From: Clostridia bacterium | GTDB lineage: Bacteria; Bacillota; Clostridia; RGIG6154 | Length of the DNA stretch: 64,000 nt | Direction of reading: 5' to 3' | NCBI GenBank assembly: GCA_017626145.1 | Contig: JAGAJK010000034.1 | Coordinates: 1-64,000, forward strand | Shown here: one piece after another, positions 7,596-15,988 of the stretch | Position numbering within the stretch: the first letter of the stretch is position 1 | Layout of the letters: the number at the start of each line of letters is the position of its first letter | Program-made: the position numbers and the translations under genes | Notes under the pieces: generated by a model | What the model saw: only the letters and a program-made list of their open reading frames with translations | What the model was told of the DNA's origin: nothing | The model's database searches: none

Positions 7596-8606
7596 TCCGG
7601 TAACGTGATTATACATTTTTCTTACTGCTTCGTTCATATTTACCGGAGTCAGTTTGATGTCGGGATGTTCGTTCTTAAAGACGACAAAAATTTGATGTGC
7701 AAAGCCCTGCCCCATCCACTCAAGCTGATCAAAATCCAGTATAACTTCCTCGAAATTTGTAAGCTTGTTGCAAACACGTCTTGCCTGAGAGCGCGACACA
7801 GGGGAAGATTCAAAAATATTCTTAAGGGGAATCTTTGTTTTAACAAACCGTGAATCCTCATCCGAGTATTCGTCGAAAATTTCTTTCGCCTGCTTCTTTG
7901 AATGGTTGGAAAGAAACATCACAACTGCGGTTCCTTTTTTTTCCGAAAGTTCAGGAAAATCAAAGGTTTCGCTGGCATCGTATTTATTAACTGTAAAGAG
8001 CTTACCTGTCGAATATATTGTAAAACCATCCATTATTTTTGAGCTGAAAAAGATTCCTTCACCTGAATGTCTTGTTTCATCTGTGGTAAGCTTACCTTTA
8101 AAAAGCTCACATATAGCATCCTCGTAACTTTCAAGTTTAAAATGACTTTTAATTTTTTCGAATATTCCTATTCCGTCATCAATTATAGCAACTGTTGTTT
8201 TAAGATAATTTCGAGAAACATGGACTACCGCACATTTAGCCTCAGAATGATCGATAACATTATTTATCATTTCGCTGAAGGTATATTCCCATATTTCTCT
8301 GACATTTCTTTCTAAATCGCCAATAATATTTTTTAAATATCTTGAATATGCATAGCTGTCATCATCCAGATCTCCGTCTTGTCTGCTTAAAACAAAAGTA
8401 GTTGCCCGGCTTACAAGCTCATACTCTCCTCTTTTTACTTTTCTTATAATCTCATCTTTGACAAGATTTTTGATATATGAATGAACTGTTGATTCATTAA
8501 TTCCAAAGGTTTCCTGAACGCTTGAAACAATGCCGTTGCTTTTTTCTGCAACCTTTTCTATAATATACTGAATAATTGCATTTTTCTTTTCTGAATCAAA
8601 CTTCAT
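7593..8606 (-). CDS. HTH - histidine-kinase-like ATPase - STAS-like (DUF4325) regulator
   Basis: 337 residues in three parts. Residues 1-70 form a winged-helix-like domain (ESTVHSYIKNLVKDEIIRKV). Residues about 95-215 are a GHKL ATPase with FSEMINNVIDHSEA (N box), IIDDGIGIF (G1 box) and HSGEGIFFSSKI (G2 box). The C-terminal 80 residues (FEEVILDFDQLEWMGQGFAHQIFVVF) match the DUF4325 STAS-like domain. No phospho-acceptor His domain or membrane segment is visible. By analogy with anti-sigma kinases and STAS partners it may combine both roles in one chain; targets are unknown. It has a perfect promoter with four phased repeats upstream and probably belongs to the accessory island. Confidence 0.75.
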   Translation of the reverse strand: MKFDSEKKNAIIQYIIEKVAEKSNGIVSSVQETFGINESTVHSYIKNLVKDEIIRKVKRGEYELVSRATTFVLSRQDGDLDDDSYAYSRYLKNIIGDLERNVREIWEYTFSEMINNVIDHSEAKCAVVHVSRNYLKTTVAIIDDGIGIFEKIKSHFKLESYEDAICELFKGKLTTDETRHSGEGIFFSSKIMDGFTIYSTGKLFTVNKYDASETFDFPELSEKKGTAVVMFLSNHSKKQAKEIFDEYSDEDSRFVKTKIPLKNIFESSPVSRSQARRVCNKLTNFEEVILDFDQLEWMGQGFAHQIFVVFKNEHPDIKLTPVNMNEAVRKMYNHVTG

Positions 8607-8640
8607 AAATTACACCTCTTTTAAGCTCTATTATACTCTC

Positions 8641-8669
8641 ATTATATCGTTTTATTCTTATTGTGTCAA
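8641..8669 (-). promoter_or_regulatory. Perfect SigA promoter of the HTH-ATPase-STAS gene
   Basis: On the complement: TTGACA (8669-8664), 17 bases, TATAAT (8646-8641). Both hexamers match the consensus exactly. Confidence 0.85.
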
Positions 8670-8670
8670 T

Positions 8671-8750
8671 AGAAACTTGTTTAAATACGTAAGAAACTTG
8701 TTATAAATGTGTAAGAAGCTTGTTTTTAGGTAATTTTAAAACAAGTTTCT
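8671..8750. repeat. Phased operator-like repeats AGAAACTTGTT
   Basis: Copies start at 8671, 8692 and 8714 (the last with one change, AGAAGCTTGTT), and an inverted copy is at 8740-8750. Spacings of 21 and 22 bases put them on one face of the helix. They lie immediately upstream of the -35 box at 8664-8669, a position used by activators or by DNA-looping repressors. Confidence 0.7.
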
Positions 8751-8799
8751 CGAATGCAATATGGTTTGGGAAATATCGGCGTAAGCAGTCGCGTTAAAA

Positions 8800-8823
8800 A
8801 GGGACGATGAAAGCATCGTCCCA
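8800..8823 (-). terminator. Terminator of the parE-parC operon
   Basis: GGGACGATG pairs with CATCGTCCC around a short loop. On the complement it is followed by five T. Confidence 0.8.
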
Positions 8824-8855
8824 ATAATGTACATTTAAAAGCTTACAGCAGTCCG

Positions 8856-11051
8856 TCAGGACTCAAAGGAGAGCTGAGGATTATCCTTTATATGCTCCTC
8901 TTTAAGCTTTGTACCTGCAGATGGCAGGTTTTTGAAGCGGTATGGCTTGTTATCTTCAATACCCCAGTTTTCTACGGTATCAATTTTAGTCATTGTTCCC
9001 CGTTTGCCCGGATTAAAGCTTTTAACACCCTGAGAGCTTCGTGTAGTCTTTTCAGGCACGAGAACCGAATTAAACACAAACGCCTTGTTGTTTGAACCGA
9101 AAGCTACAATATCTGTTTCTTCTGTAAGGAACAGTGCAGAAACCATAGGTGAATGTGCACTGTAAGCCGAGGTAAGCATCTTTCTGTTGGTTTTGGTAAC
9201 GTAGGAAGAGAGAGGAACCTTACAGATTCTTCCGTCTGCAAAGCCGAAGAGCATAAAGCCCTTGTAGTCATTTGCAACAACCATTTTTTCCACTCTTTCA
9301 CCCTCACCGAGGCCAAGCAGATTAGTTAAATATTCACCCACCTGACTTGCCTTTGATTCAGGTATATCGTAAATTTTGGTTTTGTAAACATTGCACTTGT
9401 TGGTAAACAGCAGTACCTCATTTTTATTGCTTGTTTCCTCAACCTGAATTATGAAGTCATCCTCTAAAAGCTTCTGTTCACCGCTTGAACGCAGGGAAAC
9501 CAGGCTGATTTTCTTAATATAACCTCTGTCGGTAAGGAACAGCTTAAGCGCATAATCGTCAATAAAGCTTTCTGCGGTAACTGACGCCATCTTAACCTCG
9601 CTTGCGTCAACAATAACTGTCTTTCTGTCGGTGCCGTACTTTTTGGCAATATCCTCAAGCTCACGGCTTATAACCTTTTTGATGCGTCTTTCGCTTTCAA
9701 GGGTAATCTTAATTTCTTCAATTTCCCTCTGCAAATCGGCAATATCCTTGATATTCTTTAAAATGTACTCTTTGTTAAGGTTACGGAGCTTGATTTCCGC
9801 AACATACTCTGCCTGAACCTTGTCAATGCCAAAGCCTGCCATAAGGTTTGGAACAACGTCGGAATCCTTCTCTGTTTCACGGACAATTTTAATTGCCTTG
9901 TCAATATCAAGAAGAATTTTTTCAAGACCGTGAAGAAGATGAATTCTTGCCTCTTTTTTAGCAAGGTCGTACTGCAATTTACGGGAAACGCAATTAATTC
10001 TGAACTTAACCCATTCATTTAAAATCTCTCTTACGCCCATAACCCTTGGCGAACCGTTAACAAGAATATTAAAGTTACAGCTGAAGCTGTCACAAAGAGG
10101 AGTTGCTTTCATCAAAAGACCCATAAGTCTTTCCACATCCGCACTCTTTTTTACATCGATTGCAATTTTAAGACCCGTCTTGTCCGTTTCATCACGAACA
10201 TCGTTTATTTCCTTGTACTTACCAGCCTTAATGCCCTCAATAATCTTTTCAATAATTGCTTCCGAGGTGGTTGAGTAAGGAATTTCGGTTATTTCTATAA
10301 CTGAGTTTTTCTTGTCGTAGGTATATTTACTTCTTACCTTAAAGCTTCCTCTTCCCGTTTCGTAAATACTTCTCATTTCCTCTTCATTGTATAAAAGCTC
10401 ACCGCCGCCGGGAAAATCGGGAGCTTTAAGAGTAGTAGTTAAATCGTGATTGGGGTCACGCATTAATGCGATTGTGGTCTCACAGATTTCTCTTAAATTA
10501 AAGGAACAGATTTCACTTGCCATACCAACCGCAATACCCTTGTTGGGATTAACCAAAATATTCGGGAAGGTAACGGGAAGAAGAACAGGTTCTTTTAAGG
10601 TTGCGTCATAGTTGTCCTGAAAGTCCACCGCATCCTTGTCAAGGTCTGCGAAAATTTCCTTGCTTATGTCTGCAAGCTTTACCTCGGTATAACGTGATGC
10701 CGCAAACGCCATATCCCTTGAATACTGCTTACCGAAGTTACCCTTTGAATCTACAAAAGGGTGCAGAAGGGACGCATTACCCGTAGTGAGACGAACCATA
10801 GTTTCGTAAATTGCCATATCACCGTGAGGGTTTAGTTTCATTGTCTGACCTACAACGTTTGCCGACTTGGTTCTCTGATTTTTAAGAAGCCCCATTTTAT
10901 ACATAGTGTAAAGCAGCTTTCTGTGCGAAGGCTTGAAGCCGTCTATTTCAGGAATAGCACGGGAAACAATAACGCTCATCGCATAGGGCATATAGTTCGT
11001 TTCCAGTGTTTCCGCTATTTTTTGTTCCGTATAACCAAACTGATTTTCCAT
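8856..11051 (-). CDS. parC: Type IIA topoisomerase subunit A (ParC-like)
   Basis: 731 residues. Breakage-reunion domain with catalytic Tyr121 in AASRYTEVKL, winged-helix segment around SVIVSRAIPEIDGFKPSHRKLL, then C-terminal blades (for example DRGYIKKISL). The chain is about 115 residues shorter than GyrA in this window and lacks the GyrA tail, so it is the second type IIA enzyme, probably decatenating (topo IV-like). Met79 occupies the position of the quinolone-contact serine. The start was placed at MENQF; the frame extends ten codons further to a TTG, and neither has an ideal ribosome binding site. It is co-transcribed with parE 110 bases upstream. Confidence 0.82.
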   Translation of the reverse strand: MENQFGYTEQKIAETLETNYMPYAMSVIVSRAIPEIDGFKPSHRKLLYTMYKMGLLKNQRTKSANVVGQTMKLNPHGDMAIYETMVRLTTGNASLLHPFVDSKGNFGKQYSRDMAFAASRYTEVKLADISKEIFADLDKDAVDFQDNYDATLKEPVLLPVTFPNILVNPNKGIAVGMASEICSFNLREICETTIALMRDPNHDLTTTLKAPDFPGGGELLYNEEEMRSIYETGRGSFKVRSKYTYDKKNSVIEITEIPYSTTSEAIIEKIIEGIKAGKYKEINDVRDETDKTGLKIAIDVKKSADVERLMGLLMKATPLCDSFSCNFNILVNGSPRVMGVREILNEWVKFRINCVSRKLQYDLAKKEARIHLLHGLEKILLDIDKAIKIVRETEKDSDVVPNLMAGFGIDKVQAEYVAEIKLRNLNKEYILKNIKDIADLQREIEEIKITLESERRIKKVISRELEDIAKKYGTDRKTVIVDASEVKMASVTAESFIDDYALKLFLTDRGYIKKISLVSLRSSGEQKLLEDDFIIQVEETSNKNEVLLFTNKCNVYKTKIYDIPESKASQVGEYLTNLLGLGEGERVEKMVVANDYKGFMLFGFADGRICKVPLSSYVTKTNRKMLTSAYSAHSPMVSALFLTEETDIVAFGSNNKAFVFNSVLVPEKTTRSSQGVKSFNPGKRGTMTKIDTVENWGIEDNKPYRFKNLPSAGTKLKEEHIKDNPQLSFES

Positions 11052-11161
11052 GTAAATTTCTATCGCCTTTCTGCCCACCAAAAGTAATGAAAATTTTATT
11101 ATACGCCTTTAATGTGGGCAACCTAAACGTATAACAGATAAATTTTTAATTCCTTTTAAAA

Positions 11162-13129
11162 CTACGATAAATCCGCAAGCTCAAGGTACTTACTACCGAA
11201 CTCTGATATGAATTCCTTTCTTCCTGCAAGATTATCACCTAAAAGAAGGTCGAACATTTCCTTTGTAACCGTTTCATCCTGAGGCATAACCTTTATAAGA
11301 CGTCTTGTTTCAGGGTTCATAGTTGTCTGCCACATCATTTCGGGCTCATTTTCACCAAGACCCTTTGAACGCTGAATGGTGTACTTTTCGTCTTTGATTT
11401 CCTCCAATATTTTAACCTTTTCACTTTCGTTGTAAGCAAAATAGGTGTCCTTCGCTGTTGTTATTTCAAAAAGCGGTGATTCCGCAATGAATACCTTTCC
11501 TTCGTTAATAAGGGTAGGTGCTAAGGTGTAGAACAGCGTAAGGATAAGAGTTCTTATCTGGAAGCCATCAACATCGGCATCAGTACAGATAATTATTTTA
11601 TTCCATCTGAGGTCATCAAGATTAAACATCTTGTCATCCTTGTGCTTTGTCTTTATTTCAACACCGCAGCCGAACACCTTAATAAGGTCCGTTATAATTT
11701 CGCTTGCGAAAATTTTATTATAGTCAGCCTTAAGGCAGTTTAAGATTTTACCTCTTACAGGCATTATTGCCTGAAACTCCGCATCTCTGCCCTGCTTACA
11801 GGAACCGAGAGCAGAATCACCTTCCACGATGTACAATTCACGTCGTGACTTGTCCTTTGTACGGCAGTCAACAAACTTCTGTACTCTGTCGGTTACCGAA
11901 GTATTACCCGTTAATTTCTTTTTATAGGAAACTCTTGCTTTTTCCGCATTTTCTCTTGAACGCTTGTTCACAAGAACCTGGTCGATAAACTTGTCACCGT
12001 AGGTTTTAAATTCAACAAAATAAATTTCAAGCTGCTCTTTGAGAAACTCGGTCATTGCATCCTGAATAAATTTGTTGGTAATCGCCTTTTTGGTCTGATT
12101 TTCATAGCTTGTCTGTGTTGAAAACGAGTTTGAAACAAGTATAAGGCTGTCCTCAATGTCCGCAAAGGTGATTTTGGATTCGTTCTTGTTGTATTTGTTC
12201 TGTGCCTTTATAGCCTTATCAACAGCATAAACAAAAGCATTTCTTACCGCCTTGTCGGGAGAGCCGCCGTGCTCTAAGAAGCTTGAGTTGTGATAATATT
12301 CAAGAAGATTTACCTCGTTGTTAAAGCAGAAGGCAAAGCTCATTTTAACCTTGTAATCATCCTTATCGTCACGGTCACGACCTGTACGTTCCGCTTCAAT
12401 GTACTTGATTTCCGAAAAGCTCTTTTCACCCATAATTTCGGTAATATAGTCTGTTATACCGTTAGGGTACATATATTCGTAGTTCTGCTTTTCGGCGTGG
12501 TCAATAAATTTAAACTTAATGCCCTTATTAACCACCGCCTGCTTTCTCATAACAGTGCAGAAATATTCCGAGGGGATATTTATATCGTTAAAAACCTCTT
12601 TATCGGGCTTCCAGGTAATTTCTGTGCCCGTATGCTTGTAGCTTTCTTCAACCTTGGTAAGACCGCCTACGTTCTCACCCTTTTCAAAGTGAAGTGAGTA
12701 AATAAAGCCGTCACGTCGAACGACTACATCCATATATTCCGATGAATACTGAGTTGCACAGGCACCGAGACCGTTAAGACCCAACGAAAACTCGTAGTTG
12801 TTGCCCGAAGTATTGCCGTACTTACCGCCTGCATAAAGCTCGGTAAAAACAAGCTCCCAGTTATATCTCTGTTCTTTTTCATTCCAGTCAACAGGCACAC
12901 CTCTGCCCATATCCGAAACCTTTATGCTTCCGTCACCGAAGCGTTCAAGTGTTATAATTTTACCGTAGCCTTCCCTTGCCTCGTCGATAGAGTTTGACAG
13001 AATCTCAAAAACTGCATGCTGACAGCCGTCAAGACCGTCCGAGCCGAAAATAACGGCAGGTCTTTTTCTTACTCTGTCCGCACCCTTCAGAGAGGTTATA
13101 CTTTCATTTCCGTAATTATTATTTTTCAA
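11162..13129 (-). CDS. parE: Type IIA topoisomerase subunit B (ParE-like)
   Basis: 655 residues. GHKL ATPase (EILSNSIDEA, DMGRGVPVD, GLNGLGACA), transducer, and TOPRIM with [11 protein letters not shown] and ICTDADVDG. EGDSALGS replaces the usual EGDSAGGS. The sequence is clearly more diverged than gyrB at 54.7 kb (for example PAVIFGSDG for PGMYIGST), marking the second topoisomerase pair of Clostridia. The likely start is TTG at 13129. An ATG 10 bases upstream in another frame would make a six-codon peptide overlapping it, which could couple translation. Confidence 0.82.
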   Translation of the reverse strand: MKNNNYGNESITSLKGADRVRKRPAVIFGSDGLDGCQHAVFEILSNSIDEAREGYGKIITLERFGDGSIKVSDMGRGVPVDWNEKEQRYNWELVFTELYAGGKYGNTSGNNYEFSLGLNGLGACATQYSSEYMDVVVRRDGFIYSLHFEKGENVGGLTKVEESYKHTGTEITWKPDKEVFNDINIPSEYFCTVMRKQAVVNKGIKFKFIDHAEKQNYEYMYPNGITDYITEIMGEKSFSEIKYIEAERTGRDRDDKDDYKVKMSFAFCFNNEVNLLEYYHNSSFLEHGGSPDKAVRNAFVYAVDKAIKAQNKYNKNESKITFADIEDSLILVSNSFSTQTSYENQTKKAITNKFIQDAMTEFLKEQLEIYFVEFKTYGDKFIDQVLVNKRSRENAEKARVSYKKKLTGNTSVTDRVQKFVDCRTKDKSRRELYIVEGDSALGSCKQGRDAEFQAIMPVRGKILNCLKADYNKIFASEIITDLIKVFGCGVEIKTKHKDDKMFNLDDLRWNKIIICTDADVDGFQIRTLILTLFYTLAPTLINEGKVFIAESPLFEITTAKDTYFAYNESEKVKILEEIKDEKYTIQRSKGLGENEPEMMWQTTMNPETRRLIKVMPQDETVTKEMFDLLLGDNLAGRKEFISEFGSKYLELADLS

Positions 13130-13267
13130 TAATTTTCATACCTTTCTTTACAATCTGCAAAAATTAGTGTATACTAAAATCACAAAGGATTTTTAAAATA
13201 CTACATTTTGAGTTATACCTATATATAATATACAATATTTGTGAAATATTGTCAAGGAGCGAAAAAA

Positions 13268-14074
13268 ATGAGTTTTGTAAAAAAAATAAGGGATTTTGCA
13301 AAATATACAGGCTCGCAGAAGCTGTTTTCCTACTCAGCACAGGTTGCCTTTTACTTCATTCTTGCACTTTTCCCCTTTTTATATCTTATAATACGTCTTG
13401 CGGCATTCTTTTCAATATCCAACGAAGCTATAATGGATATGCTTTACTACATATTCCCCGGACAAAGCTACGGTATTGTTCTTTACGAGCTTGAAAGTCT
13501 TTCGGGAGAATCCTGGCAGGCATTCGTTACCTGCATAATCGGAATATGGTCGGCATCAATGATTGTTACCACCGTTAAAAACGCTATAAGACGCGGACAT
13601 AAGGAGCGTGTCAAAAGAAATTTTATAATTAACAGAATAATTTCAATTATGGCAACAATCCTTTTCGGTATCGGAATATTAATTTCCATCGTAGCGGTAA
13701 TCACCCTTAACGTTGTGGCAGGCTTTATTGCAGACTTTCTTAAGCTTGGCTATTTTACCGAATTCCTTACCGTCATTTTAGCAGGTGTCATCTTCCTTGT
13801 TGACCTTGTCATAACCTATATGATTGCTCCTGCCAAAAGAATAAGAATATCCGAAGCGCTTCCCGGTGCGGCTGTTGCAGAAATTCTTTTCCTTGCAGGG
13901 TCGGTGCTGTTTTCCTTCTACGTAGGCGAAATTGCCGATTATTCTATAGTTTACGGAGCTCTCGGCGGTGTTATTGTTTTAATAATGTGGCTGTATATCT
14001 GTTCTTTTATTCTTATCCTCGGCGGACACGTTAATAACTATATCCGTCTCAAGAAGCAGGAAAACGCAGAATAA
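13268..14074 (+). CDS. YihY/BrkB family membrane protein
   Basis: 268 residues, with about six membrane helices separated by short loops. Family marks are FSYSAQVAFYFILALFPFL near the N terminus, the IIGIWSASMIVTTVKNAI segment, PAKRIRISEALPGA and the final GALGGVIVLIMWLYICSFILILGG. The family was once called RNase BN, wrongly. Members are inner-membrane proteins of uncertain, perhaps transport, function. AAGGAG lies 8 bases before the ATG. It is divergent from parE. Confidence 0.85.
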   Translation: MSFVKKIRDFAKYTGSQKLFSYSAQVAFYFILALFPFLYLIIRLAAFFSISNEAIMDMLYYIFPGQSYGIVLYELESLSGESWQAFVTCIIGIWSASMIVTTVKNAIRRGHKERVKRNFIINRIISIMATILFGIGILISIVAVITLNVVAGFIADFLKLGYFTEFLTVILAGVIFLVDLVITYMIAPAKRIRISEALPGAAVAEILFLAGSVLFSFYVGEIADYSIVYGALGGVIVLIMWLYICSFILILGGHVNNYIRLKKQENAE

Positions 14075-14096
14075 AGAATAATTTTGTCAAAATCTA

Positions 14097-14124
14097 TTGC
14101 ATTTTTTTCAAAAAATGATATAAT
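14097..14124 (+). promoter_or_regulatory. Promoter of the pot operon
   Basis: TTGCAT, 16 bases, TATAAT, 35 bases upstream of potA. It lies in the short gap after the YihY gene. Confidence 0.65.
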
Positions 14125-14158
14125 CAATAGCAAGTACAGATTGAAAGGGGATTGATAA

Positions 14159-15202
14159 ATGAACGACGAAATCATACGCCTTGACAGCGTAAGCAAAACC
14201 TTTGACGGGGTGGAGGAAATTCTGCACCGTGTAAGCTTATCAATTAAAAAGAATGAATTTTTTACACTGCTGGGTCCGAGTGGGTGCGGCAAAACAACCA
14301 TACTTAGAATTATTGGTGGTTTTGAAACGCCGTCGGAGGGCAGTGTTTATTTTGATGGAATAGATATAACAAATCTTCCGCCTAACAAGAGGGAGCTTAA
14401 TACTGTTTTTCAGAAGTACGCACTTTTCCCTCACCTTAATGTTTTTGATAATGTGGCTTTCGGTCTTGCAATCAAAAAAACATCAAAGGATATCATTGAG
14501 CAGAAGGTTGAACGAATGCTTGAGCTTGTAGGTCTCAAAGGCTTCGGCAAGCGTGACGTTACCTCCCTTTCGGGCGGTCAGCAGCAGCGTGTTGCCATTG
14601 CAAGAGCTCTTGTTAACGAGCCTAAGGTTCTTCTTCTTGACGAGCCGCTTGGCGCATTGGACGCTAAACTGCGTAAGGAAATGCAGAACGAGCTTAAAAA
14701 GATTCAGAAGGAAGTAGGTATTACCTTTATTTTCGTTACTCACGACCAGGAAGAAGCTCTTTCAATGTCGGATACTATCGTTATATTAAATCGTGGTAAT
14801 ATTGTGCAAATCGGCTCACCTACCGATATTTATAACGAGCCTGAAAACCGTTTTGTTGCGGAATTTGTGGGCGAATCAAATATTGTTGAGGGAATAATGA
14901 AAAAGGACTACCTTGTTTCCTTCGACGGCTTCGACTTTGAATGTGTTGATACAGGCTTTAAGGACAACGAGGAGGTTGAGGTTGTTCTCCGTCCTGAGGA
15001 TATTGATATTACTTCGCCTGAAAATGCCAAAATTACAGGTGTTGTAAAATCTATCGTGTTTAAAGGTGTTCACTACGAAATCCGTGTTGAAACCGATAAA
15101 CGGACATATATAATCCACACGACCGACTACTGCGATGTAGACCGCCAAGTAGGTCTTTCCTTCGGCCCGGAGGATATTCACGTAATGTACAAGGACTATT
15201 AA
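14159..15202 (+). CDS. potA: Spermidine/putrescine ABC transporter ATPase PotA
   Basis: 347 residues. ABC ATPase with Walker [10 protein letters not shown] (about 39-47), Q-loop [11 protein letters not shown], signature [15 protein letters not shown], Walker [13 protein letters not shown] and switch THDQEEA. The C-terminal 110 residues form the TOBE regulatory domain ([10 protein letters not shown]). PotA powers polyamine import through the PotB/PotC channel. First gene of a potA-potB-potCD operon with gaps of 13 and 2 bases. Confidence 0.93.
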   Translation: MNDEIIRLDSVSKTFDGVEEILHRVSLSIKKNEFFTLLGPSGCGKTTILRIIGGFETPSEGSVYFDGIDITNLPPNKRELNTVFQKYALFPHLNVFDNVAFGLAIKKTSKDIIEQKVERMLELVGLKGFGKRDVTSLSGGQQQRVAIARALVNEPKVLLLDEPLGALDAKLRKEMQNELKKIQKEVGITFIFVTHDQEEALSMSDTIVILNRGNIVQIGSPTDIYNEPENRFVAEFVGESNIVEGIMKKDYLVSFDGFDFECVDTGFKDNEEVEVVLRPEDIDITSPENAKITGVVKSIVFKGVHYEIRVETDKRTYIIHTTDYCDVDRQVGLSFGPEDIHVMYKDY

Positions 15203-15215
15203 GGAGGGCAGATGT

Positions 15216-15986
15216 GTGAATTATTTTAAAAAGCTGGTTCGTCCATACATAATATGGTCAGCCGTATTCATTGCAGTTCCGCTCCTTATGATATTTCTTT
15301 ATGCATTTACCCAGAGCGGAAACTCGCTTCTTAATATTCAGTTTACCTTTGATAACTTCATCAAATTTGCAGATGAGGTTTATGTTGACGTGTTTGTAGA
15401 ATCCTTCAAGCTGGGTCTGCTTACCGTTATCATATGCCTTTTTGTAGGCTACACTCTGGCGTATATGATAAGCCGTTTTTCGGAAAAAACTCAGAGCTTT
15501 CTTATCCTGCTTGTGACAATTCCTATGTGGATTAATATGATTATCCGTATTTACGCCTGGAAAAGTATACTTGAGCCTATGGGTCTTATGTATACCGACT
15601 TTGCAGTTATGGTAGGTCAGATATGCGAATTTTTACCCTTTATGGTAATTCCTATCCATACCTCCCTTTCGAAAATGGATAAATCTCTCATTGAAGCCTC
15701 CTACGATCTGGGAGCAACTCATATCCAGACCTTTACAAAGGTTGTTTTCAAGCTTTCCATACCGGGGGTTATCAACGGTATTATTATGGTATTTCTTCTG
15801 TCCGTATCCACCTTTATGATTCCTCAGATTTTAGGCGGCGGTCAGTATATACTCATCGGTAACCTTATCGAAAAACAGTTTATCGAGGGTGGCGACTGGA
15901 ACTTCGGAAGTGCGGTTTCGCTTCTTCTTGCTGTTATCATTCTGCTCCTGATACACTGGATGAAAAAGGTTGATAAGGAGGGTTAG
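15216..15986 (+). CDS. potB: Polyamine ABC transporter permease PotB
   Basis: 256 residues with six membrane segments and the EAA loop EASYDLGATHIQTFTKVVFKLSIPG reading EAxxDLGA near residue 165, the PotA contact site. Start is GTG at 15216, 8 bases after GGAGG; an ATG four bases earlier in another frame stops after five codons. It pairs with the PotC half of the next gene. Confidence 0.92.
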   Translation: MNYFKKLVRPYIIWSAVFIAVPLLMIFLYAFTQSGNSLLNIQFTFDNFIKFADEVYVDVFVESFKLGLLTVIICLFVGYTLAYMISRFSEKTQSFLILLVTIPMWINMIIRIYAWKSILEPMGLMYTDFAVMVGQICEFLPFMVIPIHTSLSKMDKSLIEASYDLGATHIQTFTKVVFKLSIPGVINGIIMVFLLSVSTFMIPQILGGGQYILIGNLIEKQFIEGGDWNFGSAVSLLLAVIILLLIHWMKKVDKEG

Positions 15987-15988
15987 GA

